Both the position numbers and the translations under genes were made by a program. 64,000 nucleotides of DNA, taken from assembly GCF_001423265.1 (NCBI RefSeq), contig NZ_LMND01000001.1, forward strand, positions 555,694 to 619,693. The letters are read 5' to 3'. Below, in pieces: positions 29,118 through 37,197 of the stretch. Origin of the DNA: Methylobacterium sp. Leaf108 (lineage in GTDB: Bacteria; Pseudomonadota; Alphaproteobacteria; Rhizobiales; Beijerinckiaceae). Position 1 is the first letter of the stretch, and each line of letters begins with the position of its first letter. The notes below the pieces were generated by a model. The model was not told the DNA's origin, did no database searches, and saw nothing but the letters and a program-made list of their open reading frames with translations.

Positions 29118-29722
29118 TGCGCGGCGACGCCTTGGTTCGAGGGGCCGTTGAGGCGGGCGTCGAGGGCCTCCATCACGTCCTGCACCACGCGGTCGTGGGA
29201 GACGTCGCGGGAGGGCACCACCACGTCGGCGACCTCATAGACGGGATGGCGCACCGCCATCAACGCGCGCATCGTGCCCTCGGGATCCTCGGTCTGCAGC
29301 AGCGGCCGGCCGCCGCGCTTGCGCACCCGGCGCATCAGCACGTCGAGCTCCGCCTTGAGCCAGACGGAGACCCCGTGCTCGGCGATGCGCAGCCGGGTGG
29401 TGTCGCGCATGAAGGCGCCCCCGCCGGTGGCGAGCACCAGCGGCCCCTCGCGCAGGAGCCGGGCGATCACCCGCTCCTCGCCCTCGCGAAAGCTCGGCTC
29501 GCCGTAGATGGCGAAGATGTCGGGGATGCTGAGGTGCGCCGCGTGCTCGATCTCGGTGTCGGCGTCCTTGAACATCAGGCCGAGGCGCCCGGCCAGGCGG
29601 CGCCCGACGGTGCTCTTGCCCGCCCCCATCAGGCCGACGAGGACGATCGAGCGGCTGCCCAGCGCCCGGCGCAGGCGCAGCTCGATCGGATCGCTCTCGG
29701 GCTCGGGGGGAAGGTCGTTCAT
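29114..29722 (-). CDS. aroK: Shikimate kinase
   Basis: This 202-residue enzyme phosphorylates shikimate at the 3-position with ATP. The P-loop is GLMGAGKST (30-38). The shikimate-binding DADTEIE segment, the REGEERVIARL region, GGGAFM (about 100) and the lid R (KRGGRPLL) are all present. It precedes and overlaps aroB by GTGA, the common alphaproteobacterial aroK-aroB pairing, and is divergent from the xerD operon. Upstream of the start there is a run of imperfect GGCTCAGGCT-type repeats (29730-29800). Confidence 0.95.
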   Translation of the reverse strand: MNDLPPEPESDPIELRLRRALGSRSIVLVGLMGAGKSTVGRRLAGRLGLMFKDADTEIEHAAHLSIPDIFAIYGEPSFREGEERVIARLLREGPLVLATGGGAFMRDTTRLRIAEHGVSVWLKAELDVLMRRVRKRGGRPLLQTEDPEGTMRALMAVRHPVYEVADVVVPSRDVSHDRVVQDVMEALDARLNGPSNQGVAAQ

Positions 29723-29727
29723 CGGCT

Positions 29728-29805
29728 CAAGGCTTCGGGGGGCTCAGGCTTCATGGGCTAAGGCTGCGTGGGCTCAGGCTGCTCGGGCTCAGGCTTCGTG
29801 GCGGC
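29728..29805. repeat. Imperfect short tandem repeats upstream of aroK
   Basis: The stretch between aroK and the divergent small membrane-protein gene contains about six imperfect 10-14-bp units of the type GGCTCAGGCTTC or GGGCTAAGGCTGC. They occupy part of the divergent promoter region. There is no known function. They resemble the other minisatellites in this window. Confidence 0.55.
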
Positions 29806-30013
29806 TTGCGGGTCCGGTCTCGGCGGGGCTCTTTCGCAAACCCTTACCGTGTTTCGGGATGAGGGCGAAGCGGGTGGGGGGCGGGCCCGCCGCACCGTTT
29901 CGCCGGCTCGCTGTGGCCCGGAAGTCCTTGCCTTCCGCCGACCCCTGGGAGAAACCCCTTCCACCGCAGCGCGATATCGCCCCCGCCCCCCGCCCGATCG
30001 AGGTTCGCCCGAC

Positions 30014-30166
30014 GTGCCGACCCTGTTCCGCTTCCTCGCCACCATCGCCATCCTCGGGGGGCTGGCCTTTGCCGGAATGGTCGCCCTCGCGACCCTGGTG
30101 GTGCCGACGCCGCGCGAGATGAGCGTCACGATCCCCGCCTCGAAGCTGCAGCCGCCGCCCAGGTGA
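30014..30166 (+). CDS. 50-residue single-pass membrane protein, translationally coupled to xerD
   Basis: Starting at GTG 30014 a 50-codon frame encodes [20 protein letters not shown], a strong hydrophobic helix (about 5-30), then a polar tail ending in KLQPPPR. Its TGA stop overlaps the GTG of xerD (GTGA), a typical coupling. The hydrophobic profile and coupling make this a real gene, though it is small. The function is unknown. The same frame is open upstream, but that sequence is Arg/Pro-rich. Confidence 0.65.
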   Translation: MPTLFRFLATIAILGGLAFAGMVALATLVVPTPREMSVTIPASKLQPPPR

Positions 30167-31158
30167 CCGGTGTCGAGGTGACGGGTGTCCAAGTGACGGG
30201 TGTCGAGGTGACGAGCGCGGAGGCGGCCCCGCAGCCCTGGCCCGGCGAGGGCTACCTCGAGATGCTGGCGGCCGAGCGCGGCGCCGCCGCCAACACCCTG
30301 GAGGCCTACCGCCGCGACCTCACCGACTACCTCGGCGCCCTCGACGCGAGAGGGATCGCGCCCGCCGCCGCCGAGCCGGCCCAGGTGCGGGCCTATCTCG
30401 CCGATCTCGAGCCCCGGGGCCTCTCGGCGGCCTCCGCGGCCCGGCGCCTCTCCTGCATCCGCGGCTTCCACCGCTTCCTCTACGCCGAGGGGCTGGCCAC
30501 GGGCGATCCCACCGTGGCGCTCACCGGCCCGCGCCGGGGCCGGGGCCTGCCCAAGGTGCTCTCGGTGGCCGAGGTCGACCGGCTGCTCGGGGTCGCCCGC
30601 GAGGCCGCCGCCATCGGCGAGGGCGGGGTGCAGGCGCGGGCGATCCGCATGCACTGCCTTCTCGAACTCCTCTACGCCACGGGCCTGCGCGTCTCCGAGC
30701 TGATCGCCCTGCCCCGCCGGGCCGCGACCACGCGGGACCGCTTCCTGATGGTGCGCGGCAAGGGCGGGCGCGACCGGCTGGTGCCCCTCACCGAGATGGC
30801 GCGGGCGGCGATGCGCCTGCATCTCGCCCGGTTGCGGGGCGAGGGCCCCTGGCTGTTTCCCGCCGACAGCGCCAGCGGCCACCTCACCCGGCAGGCATTC
30901 GGCCGCGACCTCAAGCTCGCCGCCGCCGCCGCCGGCCTGCGCGAGGACAGGGTGAGCCCGCACGTGCTGCGCCACGCCTTCGCCAGCCATCTCCTCCAGA
31001 ACGGCGCGGATCTGCGCATCGTGCAGGAGTTGCTCGGCCACGCCGACATCGCCACCACGCAGATCTACACCCACGTCCTCGACGCGCGGCTGAAGGGCAT
31101 GGTCCGCGACCTGCACCCGCTGATGGACGAGGCGCAGGACGCCCCGGACAACACCTGA
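30163..31158 (+). CDS. xerD: Site-specific tyrosine recombinase XerD
   Basis: This 331-residue recombinase, with XerC, resolves chromosome dimers at dif. The catalytic set is visible: R176 (ATGLRVSEL), K200 (VRGKGG), H267 and R270 ([12 protein letters not shown]), H293 ([11 protein letters not shown]) and nucleophile Y302 (IYTHVL). The N-terminal SAM-like domain spans about 28-115. The first 18 residues are a [10 protein letters not shown] repeat, encoded by a near-perfect 15-bp unit and not part of the family. The start could therefore lie later, but no better one is obvious. There is no integrase-type arm-binding domain or att site, so it is housekeeping rather than mobile. Confidence 0.9.
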   Translation: MTGVEVTGVQVTGVEVTSAEAAPQPWPGEGYLEMLAAERGAAANTLEAYRRDLTDYLGALDARGIAPAAAEPAQVRAYLADLEPRGLSAASAARRLSCIRGFHRFLYAEGLATGDPTVALTGPRRGRGLPKVLSVAEVDRLLGVAREAAAIGEGGVQARAIRMHCLLELLYATGLRVSELIALPRRAATTRDRFLMVRGKGGRDRLVPLTEMARAAMRLHLARLRGEGPWLFPADSASGHLTRQAFGRDLKLAAAAAGLREDRVSPHVLRHAFASHLLQNGADLRIVQELLGHADIATTQIYTHVLDARLKGMVRDLHPLMDEAQDAPDNT

Positions 31159-31186
31159 CCGCCATGGCCGCCGCGGGCCGCACGAG

Positions 31187-31291
31187 CTAGAGCGCCGGAT
31201 CGGCCAAGATGTCCGGTCCGGCGCTCTAGCGCCTTGGTTTTGCATCGGATTTTTCTCAAAAAGCGGGTCCCCTTTTCGGTCCGATGCTCTA
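31187..31291. repeat. Two-palindrome intergenic mosaic element
   Basis: The first palindrome has arms CTAGAGCGCCGGA (31187-31199) and its exact complement (31217-31229). The second has GCATCGGA (31242-31249) and TCCGATGC (31280-31287), with an AAAAAG/CTTTT-type interior. This resembles the rhizobial intergenic mosaic elements that end in GCATCGGAC-type sequences. It fills the gap between xerD and the cupin regulator and may terminate xerD. Confidence 0.6.
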
Positions 31292-31303
31292 AGGTCGCCG
31301 CCG

Positions 31304-31942
31304 ATGGCCGTTCCCGATCCCCCCGTCGCCGACCTGGCGACCGGCTCCAGCGCCCCCCCGGAGACGCCGCGCACCCTGGAGCGGGCGCTCGGCCACCAGA
31401 TCCGCAGCCTGCGGCGCGAGCGCGACCTCTCGGTCTCGGACCTCGCGGCCGCCGCCGGGGTCTCGCTCGGCATGGTCTCGAAGATCGAGAACGGGCAGAT
31501 CTCGCCGTCGCTCTCCACCATCAACGCCATCGCCGGGGCGCTGAACGTACCGCTCACCGCCCTGTTCGCCGCCTTCGAGGAGAAGCGCGACTGCTCGCAC
31601 GTGCGCGCCGGCCAGGGCGTGATGATCGAGCGGCGCGGCACCAAGGTCGGCCACCTCTACGAATTGCTCGGGGCCGCACTCGGCGGCGACGTGGTGGTGG
31701 AGCCCTACCTCATCACCCTTGAGCCCGACGCCGAGCCCTACACCGGCTTTCGCCATGCCGGCATCGAGTTCCTGTACATGCTGAGCGGCGAGGTCGTGTA
31801 CCGGCACGCCGACCGCTCCTACACGCTCAAGGCCGGCGACGCGCTGCTGTTCGACTCGGGCGGCGTCCACGGCCCCGAGACCCTGGTGTCCTGGCCGATC
31901 ACCTACCTCTCGATCATCATCTATCCTCGGCACCCGACCTGA
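31304..31942 (+). CDS. XRE-cupin transcriptional regulator
   Basis: This 212-residue regulator has an N-terminal HTH (about 28-85; IRSLRRERDLSVSDLAAAAG, then VSKIENGQISPSLSTI) and a C-terminal cupin barrel (about 125-205; AGIEFLYMLSGEVVYRHADRSYTLKAGDALLFDSGGVHGP split over several strands). Cupin-XRE proteins usually sense a small metabolite and control an adjacent catabolic or amino-acid gene. Here the neighbour, 11 bp downstream, is a cysteine-synthase gene, so control of sulphur or cysteine metabolism is a reasonable guess. Confidence 0.9.
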   Translation: MAVPDPPVADLATGSSAPPETPRTLERALGHQIRSLRRERDLSVSDLAAAAGVSLGMVSKIENGQISPSLSTINAIAGALNVPLTALFAAFEEKRDCSHVRAGQGVMIERRGTKVGHLYELLGAALGGDVVVEPYLITLEPDAEPYTGFRHAGIEFLYMLSGEVVYRHADRSYTLKAGDALLFDSGGVHGPETLVSWPITYLSIIIYPRHPT

Positions 31943-31953
31943 GACGGACCACC

Positions 31954-33000
31954 ATGACCGCGACCCATTCCGCGAGCCCCGACGTCCTGTCCTGCATCGG
32001 CGGGACGCCGCTGATCCGCCTGGCCCGGGCCTCGCGGGAGACCGGCTGCACCATCCTGGGCAAGGCCGAGTTCCTGAACCCCGGCCTCTCGGTGAAGGAC
32101 CGCGCCGCCCTCTCCATGGTGCGCGACGCCGAGGCGCGCGGGCTGATCCGGCCGGGCGGCACCATCGTCGAGGGCACGGCGGGCAACACCGGCATCGGTC
32201 TGGCGCTGGTGGCCTCGGTGCGCGGCTACCGCACCGTCATCGTCATTCCCGAAACCCAGTCGGCCGAGAAGAAGGAGACCCTGCGGCTGGCCGGGGCGCG
32301 CCTCGTCGAGGTGCCGGCGGTGCCGTTCTCGAACCCCGACAACTACGTCCACGTCGCCCGGCGGATGGCCGACAAACTCGCCGCCACCGAGCCGGCCGGC
32401 GCCTTCTTCGCCGACCAGTTCGACAACGTCGCCAACCGCCAGGCCCATGTCGACACCACCGGCCCGGAGATCTTTTCCGCCACCGCGGGCGCCGTCGACG
32501 GCTTCGTCTGCGCGGCGGGCACCGGCGGCACGCTCGCCGGCACCGCCCAGGCCCTGCGTGCCCTGAAACCCGGCGTCCGGATCGCGCTCAGCGACCCGGA
32601 GGGCTCGGCGCTCCACGCCTATTACGAGACCGGGACGCTCAAGGCCGAGGGCTCCTCAATCACCGAGGGCATCGGCCAGGGCCGGGTGACGAAGAACCTG
32701 GAGGGCTTCCGGCCAGACCTGTCCTTCCGCGTTCCCGACCGGGAGGCGCTCGACATCGTGTTCGCGCTGATGCGCGAGGAGGGCCTGAGCCTGGGCGGAT
32801 CATCCGGCATCAACGTCGCCGGAGCGATCCGGCTCGCGCGGGAACTGGGGCCCGGCCACACCGTCGTGACCATCCTGTGCGACGGGGCGGCGCGCTACGC
32901 CTCGAAGCTGTTCAACCCCGCTTTCCTCACCGAGCGCGGCCTGCCGGTGCCGGAGTGGCTGACCGCCGCCGGAGCCCCTCTGCCGGACTGGCGGGCCTGA
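31954..33000 (+). CDS. Cysteine synthase A-like PLP enzyme
   Basis: This 348-residue fold-type II PLP enzyme has the Schiff-base lysine K48 in NPGLSVKDR, the EGTAGNTGIGLA substrate loop (about 73), a phosphate-binding GTGGTLAG (about 190) and GGSSGIN near 288. It would replace the acetyl group of O-acetylserine with sulphide to make cysteine. A desulphhydrase or another beta-replacement role is also possible, given the non-canonical NPGLS. It follows the XRE-cupin regulator by 11 bp and forms an operon with it. Confidence 0.87.
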   Translation: MTATHSASPDVLSCIGGTPLIRLARASRETGCTILGKAEFLNPGLSVKDRAALSMVRDAEARGLIRPGGTIVEGTAGNTGIGLALVASVRGYRTVIVIPETQSAEKKETLRLAGARLVEVPAVPFSNPDNYVHVARRMADKLAATEPAGAFFADQFDNVANRQAHVDTTGPEIFSATAGAVDGFVCAAGTGGTLAGTAQALRALKPGVRIALSDPEGSALHAYYETGTLKAEGSSITEGIGQGRVTKNLEGFRPDLSFRVPDREALDIVFALMREEGLSLGGSSGINVAGAIRLARELGPGHTVVTILCDGAARYASKLFNPAFLTERGLPVPEWLTAAGAPLPDWRA

Positions 33001-33046
33001 GCGTCGCCCCGGTCGCGCGATTCGTCACAAGTCCTTGAAAAGGCGT

Positions 33047-33072
33047 TGAACGAAATCGATCCAGGGGGCGTT
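33047..33072 (+). promoter_or_regulatory. EcfG-like general stress promoter candidate
   Basis: TGAAC (33047-33051), a 17-bp spacer and CGTT (33069-33072) match the alphaproteobacterial EcfG pattern GGAAC-N16/17-CGTT, with one mismatch in the -35 box. It lies 48 bp before the DUF3309 start. Small DUF3309-type membrane proteins are plausible stress genes. One mismatch in such a short motif keeps this tentative. Confidence 0.38.
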
Positions 33073-33120
33073 GCATGGTCAAGCTCGGGCGCTCAAGCTC
33101 GGCCGTTTCGGAGTACCCCC

Positions 33121-33276
33121 ATGACCTTGACCACGATTCTCCTCATCATCCTCATCCTGGCGGTGCTCGGCGGCGGCAACTTCCTCGGCGGCGGCGCCTA
33201 CCGTGGCCAGAGCTTCGGCCTCGGCGGCATCCTGATCATCATCCTGATCGTGTTGCTGGTGACCGGTCGGATCTGA
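33121..33276 (+). CDS. DUF3309 family small membrane protein
   Basis: This 51-residue peptide is almost entirely hydrophobic, with one helix at about 4-18 (TILLIILILAVLG), a Gly-rich turn (GGGNFLGGGAYRGQ) and a second helix (about 34-48) ending in TGRI. That layout is characteristic of DUF3309. It should be an inner-membrane hairpin, and its role is unknown. ATG 33121 was chosen because it begins the family core. The frame is open 25 codons further upstream without hydrophobic character. A strong hairpin terminator follows. Confidence 0.8.
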   Translation: MTLTTILLIILILAVLGGGNFLGGGAYRGQSFGLGGILIIILIVLLVTGRI

Positions 33277-33286
33277 ACGGCCGATG

Positions 33287-33326
33287 CGAGCGAGCCGCCG
33301 CGTCACGGACGCCGGCGGCTCGCTCG
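33287..33326 (+). terminator. Strong hairpin after the DUF3309 gene
   Basis: Arms CGAGCGAGCCGCCG (33287-33300) and the exact complement (33313-33326) form a 14-bp stem with a 12-nt loop, followed by ATCTTCTC. It lies 10 bp after the DUF3309 stop and between convergent genes, so it can serve both strands. Confidence 0.65.
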
Positions 33327-33389
33327 ATCTTCTCGCCTGACCGCATGACGTCGTCGGGCGATCGGACGTCGCTGGTCCGCCCAACTGCG

Positions 33390-34790
33390 TCAGCGCCCGC
33401 AGGCGATGCCCACGACGAGCCCGGCGAGCCGGCCCGTGACGGCCCCGAGCGATGCCGGCGCCGGATCGGCCGGCCGTGACCCCGCAGGAATGCGGTTCTC
33501 GGCCAGGAACCCCGCGATGCGGGCGCCCGGAACCAGGGCGTAGCGCGTCGGCGGCACCACTCCGGCGACGAGGCGCGGGGCGGTCGGATACGACGAGACC
33601 AGCCCCATCAGGTTGCCCGACCGGTCGAGGACCGGCGCGCCACCGGACCCCGGCTGCAGCGGCGCCGCGATGCCCTCGCCCACGGTCTCACCGGGGGCGA
33701 CCGCGACCGTGCCCCCTTCCTCCGCTCCCAACACCACCACCGCCTCGGCCTCCTTGACGGGCGTGTCCCGCGGCACGGGCGGCGGCCCGCCGGGCGCCGG
33801 GGGCGTCCAGTCCAGCAGCGTCAGGATGCGGTCGGTGGCCACGACCCGCGCCGGCCTGCCGGCGATGGTCGGCTCGGTGCAGGCGGCGAGGGCCTGCGCG
33901 CTGGTGAGGACGCGGCCGGGCCCGATCACCAGCCCGGTCGCCACCGGCGGGCGCCGGACCGGCGGCGCGGGCGCTGGCGCGACGGCCACCGCCGGGCCGC
34001 GCTCGGATGCGGGGGCGGCCTCCTCGAACGGCACGAAACTGTTGGCGATGGCGATGACGAGGCGGTCGACCTCCGCCGCAGCACCCTTGCCGTAGCCGAT
34101 GGTGAAGCCGCGGATGCCCGGCGCGCCGGCCGCGTAGCGGATGTAGGACTTGCCCTGCGCGGTCTCGGCGGTGACCACCAGGAAATCCGGCCGCTTGAGC
34201 TTGTAGGTGACCTTGCGGTCCGGCGTGGGCGCGGTGATGCGCGCGAAGATCGCGTCGAGGTCGGTCTCGCCGGGCGGGAAGGACTTGGTCTCGAGGGTGA
34301 TCGCCCCGTCCGCGCTCTGCCAGCGGGTGCCGCCGGGCGTGCCCGAGCGCTTGGGCAGCAGGCGCTCGGGCACGCCCAGGGTGACCCCGCTCGGCCCGTC
34401 GCGCCGGACCGCGAACTGCCCGGCCTTGCGCGCCGCCGCCCCCGCCGCGAGCAGGGTGGCCCGGGTCGCCGGGCCGGGGAACGCCGCCTCGCGGGCGCCG
34501 GTGCGGGCGGCATAGGCCAGGAGCGCGTCGTGGGTGCGCCGGCCGTAGGTGCCGGTGACGACGCTGTTGTAGTCGCCTGTCCAGACCAGGGCGTCCTGCA
34601 GGCCCTTGCGCTCGGCCTCGGGCAGCGCCTCGTAGGCGGCCCTGGCGGCATCGTAGACCGGGTCCGGCGCGGCGGGTTTCTGCACGGCGGCGGGTTTCTG
34701 CGGAGCCGGGGGCACCTGCGCCTCGGCCGAAGCACCGGAGAGGGCCACGAGGCCGCCGGCGAGCCACCGAACCCGATCGCGATGCGCCAT
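33390..34790 (-). CDS. Secreted trypsin-like protein with peptidoglycan-binding-like N-terminus and degraded catalytic triad
   Basis: This 466-residue protein has a signal peptide ending near ASAEA. Residues about 45-100 resemble a peptidoglycan-binding helical repeat (YNSVVTGTYGRRTHDALLAY). A central region (about 110-265) of unknown fold follows, then a C-terminal serine-protease-like barrel (about 300-440). In the barrel a serine is kept in GSGGAPVLDRSG, but the TAAHC position reads LTSAQAL, so the catalytic His appears lost. The Asp strand reads RILTLLDW. It may be an inactive scaffold or use another mechanism. ATG 34790 begins the leader. The longer frame runs through repeats at 34.87 kb. 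Confidence 0.78.
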   Translation of the reverse strand: MAHRDRVRWLAGGLVALSGASAEAQVPPAPQKPAAVQKPAAPDPVYDAARAAYEALPEAERKGLQDALVWTGDYNSVVTGTYGRRTHDALLAYAARTGAREAAFPGPATRATLLAAGAAARKAGQFAVRRDGPSGVTLGVPERLLPKRSGTPGGTRWQSADGAITLETKSFPPGETDLDAIFARITAPTPDRKVTYKLKRPDFLVVTAETAQGKSYIRYAAGAPGIRGFTIGYGKGAAAEVDRLVIAIANSFVPFEEAAPASERGPAVAVAPAPAPPVRRPPVATGLVIGPGRVLTSAQALAACTEPTIAGRPARVVATDRILTLLDWTPPAPGGPPPVPRDTPVKEAEAVVVLGAEEGGTVAVAPGETVGEGIAAPLQPGSGGAPVLDRSGNLMGLVSSYPTAPRLVAGVVPPTRYALVPGARIAGFLAENRIPAGSRPADPAPASLGAVTGRLAGLVVGIACGR

Positions 34791-34865
34791 GCCCGTGGAT
34801 CTCCGATCACCCGGCCAAGGTGTGGCAGAGCGGGGCGGCGAATTCCAGGGCCCTTCGCGTGTCCC

Positions 34866-34943
34866 CACCACCGGCTTGGCTCCGGCCTGGCACCGGCTTG
34901 GCTCCGGCCTGGATCGCGGCCTGGATCGCGGCCGCCACACGGG
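34866..34943. repeat. Short tandem repeats upstream of the response regulator
   Basis: A 19-bp unit of the type CACCGGCTTGGCTCCGGCCTGG occurs twice and runs into two copies of a 12-bp unit of the type GGATCGCGGCCT. They lie between the divergent protease-like gene and the response regulator and probably expanded by slippage. Confidence 0.6.
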
Positions 34944-34996
34944 TTAGGGCGAGGGGCCACCCCTCGGGGTTGTCGAGGCGGCAAGGGGATCGTGAG

Positions 34997-35725
34997 GTGG
35001 ATGCAACCCTGACCACGCCGGGCCAGCACGTCCTGATCGTCGAGGACGACGACGGCATCCGCACCCTGATCTCGACGCTGTTGCGCGAGAACGGCTTCCG
35101 GGTGACCGGCTGCCGGAACGGCCACGAGATGCGCCACCTGACCCGCGAGGTGACCTACGACCTCGTCATCCTCGACGTGATGCTGCCCGGCGGCTCCGGC
35201 CTCGACCTGTGCCGGATGCTGCGCGAGACCAGCGGCGTCCCGATCATCATGGTCACCGCCCGCGCCGACGAGGTCGACCGGGTCGTCGGGCTCGAGATCG
35301 GGGCCGACGACTACGTCACCAAGCCCTTCGGCCGGGCGGAGCTGCTGGCGCGCATCCGGGCGGTGCTGCGGCGCGGCGCGCATCCCGTCGGCCGCCGGGA
35401 GCGGCAGACGGACGTGCTGCGGTTCTCCGGCTGGGAACTGCGCACCGCGAGCCGCGAGCTCGTCGACCCGTCGGGGGCGGCGGTGGACCTCTCGGGGGCG
35501 GAGTACGAACTCCTCCTGACCTTCCTCGAGCATCCCGGCCGCGTCCTGTCGCGCGACCGGATCCTCGAGATGTCGCGCGGCCGGCTCGCCGGGGCGGCCG
35601 ACCGCAGCGTCGACGTCCTCGTCAGCCGCCTGCGCCGCAAGATCGACCATTCCGCCAACGAACAGGGGATGATCAAGACCGTGCGCGGCGCCGGCTACAT
35701 CTTCGTCGGCAGAAGGGAGGCGTGA
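34997..35725 (+). CDS. OmpR-family response regulator
   Basis: The receiver of this 242-residue DNA-binding regulator occupies about 11-123, with D17/D18, phosphoacceptor D60 (LVILDVMLPGGSG), T87 and K109 (DYVTKPFGR). A winged-helix DNA-binding domain follows (about 140-238), with the motifs LSGAEYELLLTFLEHPGRVLS and SVDVLVSRLRRKI and the wing VRGAGYIF. GTG 34997 with upstream AAGGGG was chosen, because the extra N-terminal codons come from a repeat region. The sensor kinase gene follows 70 bp downstream. Confidence 0.93.
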   Translation: MDATLTTPGQHVLIVEDDDGIRTLISTLLRENGFRVTGCRNGHEMRHLTREVTYDLVILDVMLPGGSGLDLCRMLRETSGVPIIMVTARADEVDRVVGLEIGADDYVTKPFGRAELLARIRAVLRRGAHPVGRRERQTDVLRFSGWELRTASRELVDPSGAAVDLSGAEYELLLTFLEHPGRVLSRDRILEMSRGRLAGAADRSVDVLVSRLRRKIDHSANEQGMIKTVRGAGYIFVGRREA

Positions 35726-35795
35726 CGATGCACCCGCGCGCCGCCGCCGGTGCGGCCGATGCCGTCTTGCCCGGTCGCGGCCGAAGGGCGCCGAC

Positions 35796-37139
35796 ATGAA
35801 GCGCGTGTTCGGGTCGATCGAGGGACTGACCTCGCTGATCCTGCTCGTCACCATCCTCGTGGTCCAGGCCGGGGCGTTCGCCCTCTACCGCGGCTCGGCC
35901 ATCGCGGCCGAGGACGACGCCTTCGCCGGGCGCACCGCGGCGCAGCTCGTGCTGGCCCGCGACGCCCTCATGCGCCGGCCCGTGACCGAGCGGACCGCCG
36001 AGGCCCGCGCCCTGTCCAAACCCCATTTCGAGATCGGCTGGGCCGAGGCCGCCACGGCCCGGCCGGAGGGACGCGCGGGCCCGCTGCTCTGGACCTGGGT
36101 CGGGCGTCTGGTGGCGTTCGATCCGAGCCTCGCCGACGCCCAGCTGCGCCTCAGCCTGTCCCAGCACGACGATGCGGCCGGCGCCACCGACCTGCACGGC
36201 GAGATGCGCCTGCCGGACGGGTCGTTCCTCACCTTCCAGTCGGCCCACGCCCCCGCCCTGGTGCGCATCGGCGACTGGGCTTTGCTCTCCGTCGTCATGG
36301 CGCTGGTGGTGAGCGGGGCCGCGATCCTGGTGGTGCACCGCATCGCCGCTCCCTTGCGCCGGCTGGCGCAGGCGACGGACGCCATCGGCCGCGGCCTTCC
36401 CGTGCGGGTCGAGGAGACCGGCCCCGACGAGACGCGGCGGATCGGGGCGGCGTTGAACGCCATGCAGGACCGGGTGCAGCGGGTGCTGGCCGACCGCACC
36501 CAGGCCCTGGGCGCCGTCTCGCACGACCTGCGCACGCCCATCACCCGCCTGCGCCTGCGGGCCGAGGCGCTGCACGACGCCGAGGATCGCGAGGCGATGA
36601 CTCAGGACTTGGCGGACATGGAGGCCATGGTCGCCTCCACCCTCTCCTACCTGCGCAACGAGGCCGATCCCGAGCGCCCGCGCCTCGTCGACGTCGTCGC
36701 CATCGTCCTCACGCTGATCGACGCCGCGGTGGACGAGGGCCACGACGTCGCCTTCGAGGGCCCGCGCCGCAGCCTGATCACCGCCCGCCCCCTGGCGATC
36801 AAGCGCGCCATCGCCAACCTTCTCGACAACGCGGTCAAATACGGCGCGGGCGGCACCGTGCGCCTCCGGGAGACCGAGGGCACCCTGGCCATCGCCATCC
36901 ACGATCGCGGCCCGGGCATCCCGCCCGACGACGTCGAGCGGGTGTTCCAGGCCTTCGAGCGCCTGGAGACCTCGCGCAACCGCCGCAGCGGCGGCAGTGG
37001 CCTCGGGCTCACCATCGCCAAGACCCTGATCGAGGCCGAAGGCGGAAGCATCGACCTGACCAACGCCACGGACGGCGGGCTGGTGGCCCGCATCGTCCTG
37101 CCGCGGGCGACGGAGGGCCTCGGGGGCCCGAACCCGTAA
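35796..37139 (+). CDS. Membrane sensor histidine kinase (EnvZ-like)
   Basis: This 447-residue kinase has transmembrane helices at about 10-31 and 161-183 enclosing a roughly 130-residue periplasmic sensor. A HAMP segment is followed by HisKA with H243 in VSHDLRTPITRLRLRAE. ATPase motifs are NLLDNAVKYG, DRGPGIPP and SGGSGLGLTIAKTLIE. It pairs with the OmpR-family regulator just upstream and should phosphorylate it. The stimulus is unknown. The metal-efflux locus 3 kb away is a conceivable target but is separated by a hybrid kinase gene. Confidence 0.93.
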   Translation: MKRVFGSIEGLTSLILLVTILVVQAGAFALYRGSAIAAEDDAFAGRTAAQLVLARDALMRRPVTERTAEARALSKPHFEIGWAEAATARPEGRAGPLLWTWVGRLVAFDPSLADAQLRLSLSQHDDAAGATDLHGEMRLPDGSFLTFQSAHAPALVRIGDWALLSVVMALVVSGAAILVVHRIAAPLRRLAQATDAIGRGLPVRVEETGPDETRRIGAALNAMQDRVQRVLADRTQALGAVSHDLRTPITRLRLRAEALHDAEDREAMTQDLADMEAMVASTLSYLRNEADPERPRLVDVVAIVLTLIDAAVDEGHDVAFEGPRRSLITARPLAIKRAIANLLDNAVKYGAGGTVRLRETEGTLAIAIHDRGPGIPPDDVERVFQAFERLETSRNRRSGGSGLGLTIAKTLIEAEGGSIDLTNATDGGLVARIVLPRATEGLGGPNP

Positions 37140-37197
37140 GGGCCGGCGATGGCCACGGGTGAGCGCGGTTCGCGACGCTCCGCGCCCGGAGGGACCG

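Noticed and set aside
30163..31158. Phage or integrative-element integrase
   Set aside because: The recombinase has XerD size and active-site context, no arm-binding domain, and sits next to aroK-aroB in the usual housekeeping arrangement. No att repeats or cargo genes were seen, and the nearby tRNA-Thr is 23 kb away.
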